From Acidobacteriota bacterium (lineage in GTDB: Bacteria > Acidobacteriota > Terriglobia > Acidiferrales > UBA7541): a stretch of 34,220 bases of DNA. Position numbers and translations under genes: made by a program. The DNA lies in contig JAJYLB010000039.1 in NCBI GenBank assembly GCA_021788095.1, positions 1 through 34,220 on the forward strand, written 5' to 3'. Positions 1-7,752 of this stretch are shown here, piece after piece; the first letter of the stretch is position 1; every line of letters starts with the position of its first letter. Below the pieces are notes generated by a model that saw only the letters and a list, made by a program, of their open reading frames with translations, did not search any database and was not told where the DNA came from.

Positions 1-86
1 ACAACAAACACTGTGTTGTGGTATCGTGACCCAAGCGAAAGCCTCCGATTGGTCTCAAAACCGCGTGAACAACGGCTTTGTACCAT
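1..86 (-). CDS. Possible 5' end of a gene running off the left edge (partial)
   Basis: An ATG at 86-84 on the minus strand opens a frame that stays open for 28 codons to the window edge. It begins 20 bases after the stop of the Cas8-like gene and in the same direction, so position alone suggests the next gene of a cas operon, such as a Cas7 or Cas5 subunit. The visible residues (MVQSRCSRGF...) match no family I recognise, and no convincing ribosome binding site precedes the ATG. It may be chance. Confidence 0.2.
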   Translation of the reverse strand, partial: MVQSRCSRGFETNRRLSLGSRYHNTVFV

Positions 87-105
87 GAAAGAGGCTTTTC
101 GTATT

Positions 106-1656
106 TTAAATTCGTGAATTATTCAGGTTAAGATCTTCAGTGCCCACAACGTGATACTTCCGCTTGAAGCGATTGATTACTTCCCAGTTATACTGCTGAA
201 CAAAGTCTCCAACAGCAGCGATAAATTCTCCCCTTCCGACCCGCAGCTTTTGCTTCCATTCCTGCGCGAGGCCGAAGCGCGTGCTGATCTCGACTGGCGC
301 ATTCTCTCCGACCGAGTAGATCGTGGCATTCCGAATCGCCTGCGCGACGCTCAGGAATCCTGGATTTGTAACGATTTCATTCATGGCATACCCCTTCGAG
401 AGAAGAATCGTGAGCCTACTAGTGGAAAATGGGCGACTCCAATCTTGCTTGGCCCTTTTCTGCATCAGGTGCACAGCAAAGTCAGCGTGAAAGGACAACA
501 GATCCCGCAGAATCCCCGTGCCTAACCACTTCCGAAACTGCTGGAGGGTAGAGCCTTCACCTGAATAACTCTCATTCAAGCTCCCGAGGCAGCCGGAGTC
601 AGATCCCGAGCCGATGAATTCATCGATGATCTCCAGCATCTCTCCGGCCTCCTCGCGGGTGTGCATTGCAAACCAATCAGGAAGAGGGAGTACGCTATCG
701 CCCATCAACGCAGCCGCCGTGCCTAGACTCTTGAAATAGGCCTGTCTCAACCCGGCAATCACGTCTCGTGGAGAGCGGCCTTTCAAGCGGATTGGCCCGT
801 TTGCCAGCACGTCGGAGTGCCGGATTAACTGGGCCGCACATCGGAGTACGGCGTGAATGTCCAGCCTCACGCCCCCCCACAAGTTGAGGTTGCGGAGGTC
901 GGTCGCGATTCGCGCCAAAGCGGTTGGCGATGCTTCGGCCGGTTCCAGAACAAACAACTTGAAGTCGTCCCCATTTCGATACGCGAGCATCGCGATGAAA
1001 ACGCCCCGCAACTTGAGCCAATCCTCGAAAGGGTCCGTTAGCGCGGCATTGATCGCGCTTGCTCCGCGGGCAACTGCCTTTGGCGAGTGGACACCTTTTC
1101 CCGTAGTGGGGTTTAAGAACTGCGTGTTGCTCCACTTTGGGTCTGGCACAACTGGAGATCCATTCGCAACCAACCTCTGCTTCGTCCAGGCCAGGGCGCG
1201 GGAAGGATCCTGCGTTAGCCAGCGGTAGAGTTGACGATCCCCGTCCCAACCCCTTCGCATGGACGCCAGGATTGTCGCTAACGCCAGTTCGGGTTTGGGA
1301 GCCTCTGGAGCCCCGAGCCCCTGCTCCTGTAGCCTATCCTTGATACGGCGGCGAGCCTTGGCACTGGCTTTTGAGGCCTCGCGGGCGGCGTTTCGCTTCT
1401 CGACCTCCGAACGATAGTCGAGAGACGGGCCAGGAGGGGGCTTCCGTTCTTTTTTGGAATCCCATATGTAAGGGTAGCCCGGGTCAGGTGCGCTCCAGCC
1501 TTCCGGTTTCCACTCCTTGACCGAAATCTGAAACTCGTGGCCAAGGTCAACAACGAGAGGCGCTTCGCCACAGAGAGCTTGCGCGAGATCCGCCAACCCT
1601 ATGGCTTGCAGAGTGTCTGCATAGGTACCGGTTTTCTTGGGAACGAACAAGATCAT
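106..1656 (-). CDS. Cas8-like large subunit of a type I CRISPR effector (subtype uncertain)
   Basis: Probable 516-residue large subunit of a type I Cascade complex, the part that in known systems recognises the PAM and recruits Cas3. The ATG at 1656-1654 overlaps the TGA of the upstream Cas3-containing gene (ATGA), which indicates translational coupling and fixes the start; the frame itself is open further, to 1725. The last ~95 residues (422-516), with NPGFLSVAQAIRNAT, then RFGLAQEWKQ and FVQQYN, resemble the helical C-terminal region of Cas8 proteins, where a small-subunit-like bundle is often fused. A lysine/arginine/alanine-rich helix lies near residues 85-110. The DNA is less GC-rich than the rest of the window (about 43% at 121-180), as expected for a transferred locus. 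The call rests on the C-terminal pattern and the Cas3 neighbour; the subtype is not settled, although the C-terminal HD arrangement next door points towards I-G (formerly I-U). Confidence 0.6.
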   Translation of the reverse strand: MILFVPKKTGTYADTLQAIGLADLAQALCGEAPLVVDLGHEFQISVKEWKPEGWSAPDPGYPYIWDSKKERKPPPGPSLDYRSEVEKRNAAREASKASAKARRRIKDRLQEQGLGAPEAPKPELALATILASMRRGWDGDRQLYRWLTQDPSRALAWTKQRLVANGSPVVPDPKWSNTQFLNPTTGKGVHSPKAVARGASAINAALTDPFEDWLKLRGVFIAMLAYRNGDDFKLFVLEPAEASPTALARIATDLRNLNLWGGVRLDIHAVLRCAAQLIRHSDVLANGPIRLKGRSPRDVIAGLRQAYFKSLGTAAALMGDSVLPLPDWFAMHTREEAGEMLEIIDEFIGSGSDSGCLGSLNESYSGEGSTLQQFRKWLGTGILRDLLSFHADFAVHLMQKRAKQDWSRPFSTSRLTILLSKGYAMNEIVTNPGFLSVAQAIRNATIYSVGENAPVEISTRFGLAQEWKQKLRVGRGEFIAAVGDFVQQYNWEVINRFKRKYHVVGTEDLNLNNSRI

Positions 1657-4175
1657 GATTGCTCCCGAAAACTTCCCTGATCGGAGAGCCTTAGTACTCT
1701 GACCAGGCCTGCATACAGTGGCCAACAGGTGTCGTCATCCGAGAAGTGAAGCAAGTAATCATCGGCGAAGCGCTCCGTATCTATCCTCTGCGCCTTCGCC
1801 AGAACGCACAGCGGGCCCAGCGCGCCACCTGGAAGGCATCCCTCCAGGACTTCCGCCGCATCAACTATTAGCTCGTATTCGTCCAACCTGCTCGTATGTG
1901 CGCCGTGGTGGCGCGCAATGGCAGTGCAAATGGTCATGACAATCTCGGGCGAGTAATGGTTACTCAGATAGTCGAGCAGAGCGAACGCGCCACATGCGGC
2001 GTGAGCGGGGAAACGGGGCAGATGGGGGTCCCGACGGTCCAGATCTGGATCATACGTCGTGTGAGCCAGAGGTTCATCGACAGCCGTCTCGACGCCGACT
2101 TCGGAATCTCGATAACGCTGCCAGCGATGAGCCTCATCCTGCCAAGGAATTTGTAACTTGCCCGCATCGTGGATTGCGCAGACTAGGCCAACGAGCTCCG
2201 TAAAAGGCAGGGCCGGCCAAGCCCTGCCGAGTGCCCCCACCATGGCGGTGTGCTGGGCGACTACGCGCCCCGCCTGATCCACGATTCGGCGAGCATGAGC
2301 GACGAAAGGCTCCCTCTCGTAGGAAAAGCCCGGAAGCGGCGGCGGCTCGGTGTATCGCGGCGCGGCAACCACCTCCGACGCCTGTCCGAGCTCCAACCCG
2401 ATGTCCTCGGAATATCTGGCGTGCGCCGGGTGAACCGCTACGAGCCAAGCCGCCTGCGCGGGGCCCGCGCACACCTTCCAGGTTATAACCAATCCGCCTG
2501 AGGGATCGGTCTGTGTGGCGTCGGCGTCAGGTACCTTTATGACCCACTCGGGGTCTTTGGCCGACGCCCATGCTTCCTGAAGCCTAAAGAGACTCGTACG
2601 GGGAACGCCTAGCAACTGGGGCCAGCGCCGACGGGCGAAAGACAACGACTCCGGTCGGTCCGTGAGAATGACGTTGACCGAACTGACATCTCGAATCAGG
2701 CGCGCGGAAAACAGGCGCCGGCAGGGCTTGGCGATCCATCGCGCCCACTTCGTCGATCGCTCGACTCGCGCGCTGTCGGTGGCAATGCCGGTATTGGCGT
2801 ACATCTGCCGGTAGAGTTTGGAGATCAAGACGAAGGCCAGGCGCCCGCGTGTGGACTTCAGAAACCGAGACCGTTGCCAAATTGACCGGAGGCTGTAGAA
2901 ACGGTCCCAAACGGCCTGCGTTCGCCGCCGAATTTCATCCGCAGACATCACCGGATGCGGGCAATACAGCTTTGGCCGAAGCTCCTGCGGGATGAGCCAG
3001 TGCCGGGTCAACGGGACACCGGCGATGCGTCGCGGATCGAGCTCCATCGACTTTTCCCATTTCGCGAAATCCACCGTTCCGGGGAAGGGCGTCAGCATCA
3101 CGAACTGGGCGAAAGTGACTCCGGCGCGCCGCGCCACCGTCATCGTGGCGTCGAAGGTTTCCTGGCGGTCGCTGGGCAGGCCAAAAATGAAGGACCCCAG
3201 CACGTGCACGCCGTGCTGGCGAAACGCTTGCAATCGCTCGACCAGCCGTTCACCCGCGCAATTGAACTCCTTGTAGACGTCCTTCAGTCCCTCCGGCGTC
3301 ACCGACTCTACTCCCACGAGCGCCCCGCGAATGTTGGCTCGGCACATCGCATCCAGATAATCGGGGTCCTCCGCGGCTTCCATGGTGATTTGCGTAAAGA
3401 ACACCATGTCTCGCGGCAACAGGGCCAGCTGTTCCATCAATCGGAAACGCTCGGCGCGAATCGTCTGGAGTTCGCCGAGTCTCGGCCGGTTGCCCTGGCG
3501 TTCGGCCAGCTCCAGGTCCGTCAGCGTGACGGGATAGAAGTTGTCATCGGCCAGGGCGATGAATCGAAACCCCATTCGCCGTAGCTGGACGATTTCCTCG
3601 ATCACCGCGTCGCTCGCGCGCTGGCGCGTCCGCTGCCCGTCCGTCCGCCATACCGAGCAAAAGGAGCAATGCTTCGGACACCCGCGCACCGTCTGCACCG
3701 ATGCCCACATGTAACGGTCCCGAGGAACCAAGTCCCAGCGCGCCGGCAGGAAATGCGCAGCTTCCACGCGACCGCCGAAATACATGGGCTGGGGAGCGCC
3801 CTTCACGCAATCCGCCAGAGCCGCCGCCCACACGACGTCTCCATCGCCCTTGACCACAGCGTGCGCGCCGCCGAGCCGCGCCGCCTCTTCCGGGTACAAC
3901 GTCGCGTGGATTCCCCCGAAAATCACATACGCGCCGCGCTCTCGCGCCATTCTGCCGACCTCGTAGCCCCGCAAGGCGCTCCCCGTATGGATGCCTACGC
4001 CCACCACGTCGCCCGCATGGATGCTCTCCGGGTTCACCGGGTCGAGTGTTTCATCCACAATAGATGGGTCACCGAAGGAAGCTGGGGTCGCCGCTGCAAT
4101 CACATACAGCCAACGCGGCGTGATGACGGCCGTGCCAAAGGAAACATGACTTGGGTTTATAAGATGAATTTTCAC
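1653..4175 (-). CDS. Chimera: B12-binding radical SAM protein fused to Cas3 C-terminal region with HD nuclease domain
   Basis: An 840-residue frame from a GTG at 4175 (open to ATG 4265, but the family-typical start is VKIHLINPSHVSFG). Residues 1-150 form a B12-binding-type Rossmann region (FGGIHATLYPEEA). The radical SAM core follows, with CPKHCSFC at 166-173 supplying the three 4Fe-4S cysteines, and the protein has its usual tail (YANTGIATDSAR, WIAKPCRRLF) to about residue 489. Immediately after comes SARLIRDVSSVNVI, which looks like sequence following the helicase in Cas3, then a Cas3 HD domain: H642, HD at 669-670 (AIHDAGKL), WQ..AHRWQ, H705 in AHTTYD, H725, and ARHH at 754-757. All HD metal ligands appear present. 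The DEAD-box helicase of Cas3 is entirely missing. C-terminal HD domains are typical of type I-G Cas3. The stop overlaps the cas8-like start. Domain identities are fairly firm; whether one protein is really made, and why, is unknown. Confidence 0.75.
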   Translation of the reverse strand: MKIHLINPSHVSFGTAVITPRWLYVIAAATPASFGDPSIVDETLDPVNPESIHAGDVVGVGIHTGSALRGYEVGRMARERGAYVIFGGIHATLYPEEAARLGGAHAVVKGDGDVVWAAALADCVKGAPQPMYFGGRVEAAHFLPARWDLVPRDRYMWASVQTVRGCPKHCSFCSVWRTDGQRTRQRASDAVIEEIVQLRRMGFRFIALADDNFYPVTLTDLELAERQGNRPRLGELQTIRAERFRLMEQLALLPRDMVFFTQITMEAAEDPDYLDAMCRANIRGALVGVESVTPEGLKDVYKEFNCAGERLVERLQAFRQHGVHVLGSFIFGLPSDRQETFDATMTVARRAGVTFAQFVMLTPFPGTVDFAKWEKSMELDPRRIAGVPLTRHWLIPQELRPKLYCPHPVMSADEIRRRTQAVWDRFYSLRSIWQRSRFLKSTRGRLAFVLISKLYRQMYANTGIATDSARVERSTKWARWIAKPCRRLFSARLIRDVSSVNVILTDRPESLSFARRRWPQLLGVPRTSLFRLQEAWASAKDPEWVIKVPDADATQTDPSGGLVITWKVCAGPAQAAWLVAVHPAHARYSEDIGLELGQASEVVAAPRYTEPPPLPGFSYEREPFVAHARRIVDQAGRVVAQHTAMVGALGRAWPALPFTELVGLVCAIHDAGKLQIPWQDEAHRWQRYRDSEVGVETAVDEPLAHTTYDPDLDRRDPHLPRFPAHAACGAFALLDYLSNHYSPEIVMTICTAIARHHGAHTSRLDEYELIVDAAEVLEGCLPGGALGPLCVLAKAQRIDTERFADDYLLHFSDDDTCWPLYAGLVRVLRLSDQGSFREQS

Positions 4176-4506
4176 AATTTCATCGTTCTTTTTCCGTAAC
4201 CGCCGGCAGAAACTCGGCGCGTGACCGAACGAAACTGGGATTTCCGCAGCGCCGATGTCAGGCACGCCATTATACGCCCCTGCGGCTCGCCTCGAAGGGA
4301 CGCGGACGAATCACCCGCCGGGACCGAACGATTTCGCAGCGAGGAGAACACCGAGACGGTTCGCGTAGCAGGAAAAGAGCGGGGAACAGGCGCGGGTGGG
4401 GGCCGGGCAACGGGAAGCCAAAGCGTGAATACTGGCTGGCCGTGGCGGAATCTAATCGAAAGTTGTAGGGAACGCGCATCCTGAGTTTTCCGGGAGGAGA
4501 ATGGAC
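4176..4506. other. Divergent intergenic region
   Basis: About 330 bases separate the minus-strand radical SAM/Cas3 chimera from the plus-strand oxidoreductase. Promoters for both are expected here, but I see no clear -35/-10 pair. The far right end carries a strong Shine-Dalgarno (GGGAGGAG, about 4492-4499). No RNA gene or repeat was recognised. Confidence 0.4.
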
Positions 4507-5202
4507 ATGAGAATTGGCATCATTGGCGCAGGAAATATCGGAGGAACCCTAACGCGGCGGTTGGCAAAGCTGGGGCACCAGGTCTCCGTCGCTAATTCGC
4601 GAGGACCTGAATCGCTTGCCGGGCTCGCTCGGGAGACCGGGGCCAAGGCAGTGACGGTTGCGGAGGCGGCGCGTGCCGGCGACGTGGTGATCGTCACCAT
4701 CCCCCAGGGGAAAATCCCCGCCTTGCCGCAGAACATCTTCCAGGGCGTACCCGAGAGCGTCGTCGTCGTGGATACGGGCAACTACTACCCGCGCCACCGC
4801 GACGGCAGCATCGAGGAGATCGAAGCCGGGATGACGGAGAGCCGCTGGGTGGAGCGGCAGTTGGGCCGGCCGGTGGTGAAGGCGTTCAACAACATCTACG
4901 CGCAGCACCTGATGGATCACGGCAAGCCGGCAGGCGCGCCGGGACGCATCGCGTTGCCCGTGGCCGGCGACGATCCCCGCGCCAAGGCCATCGTCATCAA
5001 GCTGGTGGATGAGCTGGGCTTCGATGGCGTGGATGCCGGCGGCTTGGATGAGTCCTGGAGACAACAGCCCGCCACGCCCGTCTACGCAACGGATCTGGAC
5101 GGCGAGGGCGTTCGCCGCGCGCTGGCGCAGGCCAGCCCCGAGCGAAAACCGGAATGGCGCGCCACCGCCAAGAGCCCGGGCAGCTTCGCGCAGCCGGCAT
5201 GA
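4507..5202 (+). CDS. NADP oxidoreductase, F420-dependent family (NADPH-binding)
   Basis: A 231-residue Rossmann-fold protein of the coenzyme F420-dependent NADP oxidoreductase family. It starts MRIGIIGAGNIGG, a classic dinucleotide-binding GxGxxG loop at residues 7-12, followed by a VANSRGPESL segment where the NADP phosphate is usually bound. Later motifs VVKAFNNIYAQHL and LPVAGDDPRAK are typical of this family. An in-frame ATG lies two codons upstream at 4501, but GGAGG at 4493-4497 is spaced nine bases from 4507 and only three from 4501, so 4507 is preferred. Many bacterial members do not use F420, so the hydride partner cannot be told from sequence. It stands alone, divergent from the cas-linked gene. 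Confidence 0.8.
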   Translation: MRIGIIGAGNIGGTLTRRLAKLGHQVSVANSRGPESLAGLARETGAKAVTVAEAARAGDVVIVTIPQGKIPALPQNIFQGVPESVVVVDTGNYYPRHRDGSIEEIEAGMTESRWVERQLGRPVVKAFNNIYAQHLMDHGKPAGAPGRIALPVAGDDPRAKAIVIKLVDELGFDGVDAGGLDESWRQQPATPVYATDLDGEGVRRALAQASPERKPEWRATAKSPGSFAQPA

Positions 5203-5301
5203 AGAGGAACGCTCCGACGCCGGGGAGAAAGGCGCGGGCGCCTATGCGCCTTGGCGTGAAGCGGTTTTCCGTGATATGACGCATGGTGGAGGCGCCCGCA
5301 G

Positions 5302-5754
5302 ATGACCGACCGAATCGAGAAACAGGTGGAACTCAACGCACCGCTCTCACGAGTTTGGCGCGCGCTTGCCGATCCTAACGAATTCGGCCAGTGGTTTCGC
5401 GTGAAGCTCGACGGCCCCTTCGTCGTGGGCCAGGTTTCCCGCGGCTTCATCACCTACCCGGGCTACGAGCATGTGCGCTGGGAGGCAACGATTGAAGCGA
5501 TCGAGCCCGAGCGCCTTCTCCGCTTCCGCTGGCCGCATCCCAAGTCCCTGGACCAGCAGGATTACGCCGGAGAGCCCACCACGATTGTCGAGTTCCGCCT
5601 CGAACCGCTCTCGAACGGCACGCGGCTCCTGCTCACCGAATCCGGCTTCGACGCCCTTCCGAGCGATCGCCGCGCGGATGCGTTCCGCAGCAACGAGGGC
5701 GGCTGGACCGAGCAAATGAAGAATGTCGCGAACCATATCGCGGCAACTCCCTAA
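5302..5754 (+). CDS. SRPBCC (START/AHSA1-like) family protein
   Basis: A 150-residue protein of the SRPBCC/AHSA1 fold, a helix-grip barrel with a deep ligand cavity. Features seen are the N-terminal strand IEKQVELNAPLSRVWRALADP, the WEATIEAIEPERLLRFRWP block, then LEPLSNGTRLLLTESGF and a C-terminal helix with GWTEQMKNVANHI. Its length is normal for the family. Members include Hsp90 co-chaperone-like, toxin-resistance and uncharacterised ligand-binding proteins, so no substrate can be assigned. A GGTGGAGG stretch lies about ten bases before the ATG. It is followed by a convergent glycosyltransferase gene, with no obvious terminator in the 130-base gap. Confidence 0.8.
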   Translation: MTDRIEKQVELNAPLSRVWRALADPNEFGQWFRVKLDGPFVVGQVSRGFITYPGYEHVRWEATIEAIEPERLLRFRWPHPKSLDQQDYAGEPTTIVEFRLEPLSNGTRLLLTESGFDALPSDRRADAFRSNEGGWTEQMKNVANHIAATP

Positions 5755-5889
5755 CCCGCCACGGCCTTTGCTCGAGGCGATTTGGCCCTGTTGGCATCCC
5801 TCCCCTACGCCGCGCCACAAGCAAAGCCACAAAGCACCAGGCACGGGTCAGCGGTCACGAGCCATGAATCACGAGGGGTGGGGCGCGCG

Positions 5890-7272
5890 TTAGCGGGTAA
5901 GCCAGGAGCGGGCGCGGACCGTGAAGAAGGCGTAGGGGAAAATCCAGGAGAGCAGCAAGACGTCGAAATAGGAAAAGAGGATGCCGTAGAGGAAGTCGAG
6001 CGAACGCTCGCTGCGCAGGAAATAGAGCGAATAGAAGAACGAAACCACCGCGACAGCCAGGAAAAAGCGCACGAGCGTCAGCGGCTGTTCCCACACCACC
6101 AGGCCAAGCAGAACGAACGACGCGTAGCCGACCGGGAAGTGGAGATTGGTGACGAGGCGGTCCCAGAGCGCCAGCGCGGCGTAGAGCGGAGGGCGCTTCC
6201 ACACGATCCTCAGGAACCGGATCTCTTCGCGCACGTAGCTCCGGTCCCAACGCAGAAACATCTTGCAGAGCTGCCAGTACGTCGTCGGAACCAGAGTCGA
6301 TACCACCGCGGAGCGCTGGTAGACGGTGGAAAAGCCGCTATCGAGAACCCAGTTCGTCAGCGCGCGGTCTTCGCCGAAGGTGCATTGCGCTCCCAGAAAC
6401 GTCTGGCGCATCCACTCGGGCAGCACCTGGCGAACCACGCTGGTGCGATAGGCGGTGAGCGCCCCGGGACAGCAATAGACCGTGCCGTAGGAGGACTCGA
6501 CGGCGCGCAGCACGTCGAACGACAGAATGTAGCGGACGTGCAACATGCGCGGGATCAGGCCCGCGCGGCGGTTGTAGGCCGCCACTTTGCCCGCCACGGC
6601 GCCGACGACGGGGTCTCGAAACGGGCCGGTGATGGCCAGCAGGGCGTTTGGCGCGATGGCGCTGTCGGAATCCATGGTGACCACCACGTCTCCCCGCGCC
6701 GCTTCAAACCCGGCGGCGAGCGCGGCGCGCTTGCCCTGGTTCTTCGGGAAGCGCACGGCGCGGACCAGGTCGGGCCATTCCGCGGCGGCCTTCGCGATGT
6801 ACGTCCACGTGTCGTCGCGGCTGCCGTCGTCCACCACATACACCTCGAGCCGATCGCGCGGATAATGCGCGTTCACCACGGATTCAATCGATTTCCGCAC
6901 CATCGGGCCTTCGTTGTAGGCCGGAATGATCACCGTAAGCGAGGGAGCGGTGTCCATCTCGGCGGCGGGAAAGGGCCGATAGCGCATCCAGACCGCCGTC
7001 CGAAAAAGCAGGAGCAGAATGCCCATGCTCACCCAAAACATGCTGGGGCGAATCCAGAACCGAACCCAGTGGTGCGATTCGGCGGCTTTGGTGATGGGGG
7101 AAAGCAGGAGGCCGTTCAGGTTCGAATAGACCAGAACGCCGATGCCAAAGAGGACGCCTGCGTAGATCAGCCAGTACCAAGGGTTTCCGAGCGGCCTTTC
7201 CACCAGTGTGAAATCTTCGGCCGCAGGGGCCCTCGTTGGCGACAACTCCGTGCTGCTTGTGGACACGGGCAT
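5890..7272 (-). CDS. Membrane glycosyltransferase family 2, hyaluronan-synthase/NodC-like
   Basis: A processive family 2 glycosyltransferase in the inner membrane, likely building an extracellular polysaccharide from a UDP-sugar. Residues below are numbered from the longest frame (TTG at 7401); the ATG at 7272 (residue 44, MPVSTSSTEL) is the more likely start. Two N-terminal membrane segments (about 73-95 and 117-135) precede the GT-A domain: VIIPAYNEG at 157, VVDDGSRDDT at 189, the DSDS metal site at 244-247, GEDRALTN at 343 (acceptor-side acid) and LRWDRSYVRE at 383, the counterpart of the QxxRW motif. Three to four C-terminal helices complete the pore region. The order matches hyaluronan, chitin-oligosaccharide and related synthases. 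The product is not predictable, and no export partner is adjacent. Confidence 0.82.
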   Translation of the reverse strand: MPVSTSSTELSPTRAPAAEDFTLVERPLGNPWYWLIYAGVLFGIGVLVYSNLNGLLLSPITKAAESHHWVRFWIRPSMFWVSMGILLLLFRTAVWMRYRPFPAAEMDTAPSLTVIIPAYNEGPMVRKSIESVVNAHYPRDRLEVYVVDDGSRDDTWTYIAKAAAEWPDLVRAVRFPKNQGKRAALAAGFEAARGDVVVTMDSDSAIAPNALLAITGPFRDPVVGAVAGKVAAYNRRAGLIPRMLHVRYILSFDVLRAVESSYGTVYCCPGALTAYRTSVVRQVLPEWMRQTFLGAQCTFGEDRALTNWVLDSGFSTVYQRSAVVSTLVPTTYWQLCKMFLRWDRSYVREEIRFLRIVWKRPPLYAALALWDRLVTNLHFPVGYASFVLLGLVVWEQPLTLVRFFLAVAVVSFFYSLYFLRSERSLDFLYGILFSYFDVLLLSWIFPYAFFTVRARSWLTR

Positions 7273-7411
7273 AGCGCCTACATCGGTGCGATGCGCAGGT
7301 GGCTGCGATGGTTTCACTGCCGCCGGGGAGCCAGGCAGGACCGGAGAGGCACAGGAAGCCTCGGATGGATCTTGATCAACTGCACCCCGGTTTAGGCGCA
7401 AGCGCGTTCCC

Positions 7412-7645
7412 TCATCCGGGCAGGGGCAGCGGCAAGACCCTGTCGTCGACCAAGGCCGCGGCGAAGATCAATGCCTGGCGAATATCTTCGTCCTCGAGTT
7501 CTGGGTATTCGCGCTTGAGTTCGGCCCGGTCTGGATAAGTGGCTAGGGCCTCAAGCACGCGGCGGACAGCAAGGCGGAGGTCGCGGATGCACGGCTCCCC
7601 GTTCATCCGAGCAGCATCAATTGTGATCCTGTCGAGTCGCTCCAT
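7412..7645 (-). CDS. DUF433 domain protein, orphan antitoxin-like
   Basis: A 77-residue DUF433 protein, a small winged-helix-type DNA-binding family usually annotated as the antitoxin of PIN- or Mut7-C/DUF5615-like toxins. Characteristic segments are ITIDAARMNGEPCIRDLR, followed by VRRVLEALATYP and the acidic YPELEDEDIRQALIFAA. The family is normally followed by its toxin gene, but here the next frame on the same strand is the glycosyltransferase and no toxin is seen. It may be a solitary remnant or a regulator. It is divergent from aroDE across a 107-base gap. Confidence 0.78.
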   Translation of the reverse strand: MERLDRITIDAARMNGEPCIRDLRLAVRRVLEALATYPDRAELKREYPELEDEDIRQALIFAAALVDDRVLPLPLPG

Positions 7646-7752
7646 CGCCGCTCCTCTTCCTCTCGCCGCTGCCCTAGGGAGGCAGCCCTTCCGGCGGCGC
7701 TACACTTTTCGCGCAAAGAATGATAATACCATGAGCTTTATCGTTCCCTCTG

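Noticed and set aside
5782..7395. Long plus-strand frame (537 codons) opposite the glycosyltransferase
   Set aside because: It is rich in His, Arg, Gly and Ala with no family pattern, and lies entirely antisense to a well-supported enzyme. High-GC genes commonly leave such open antisense frames.
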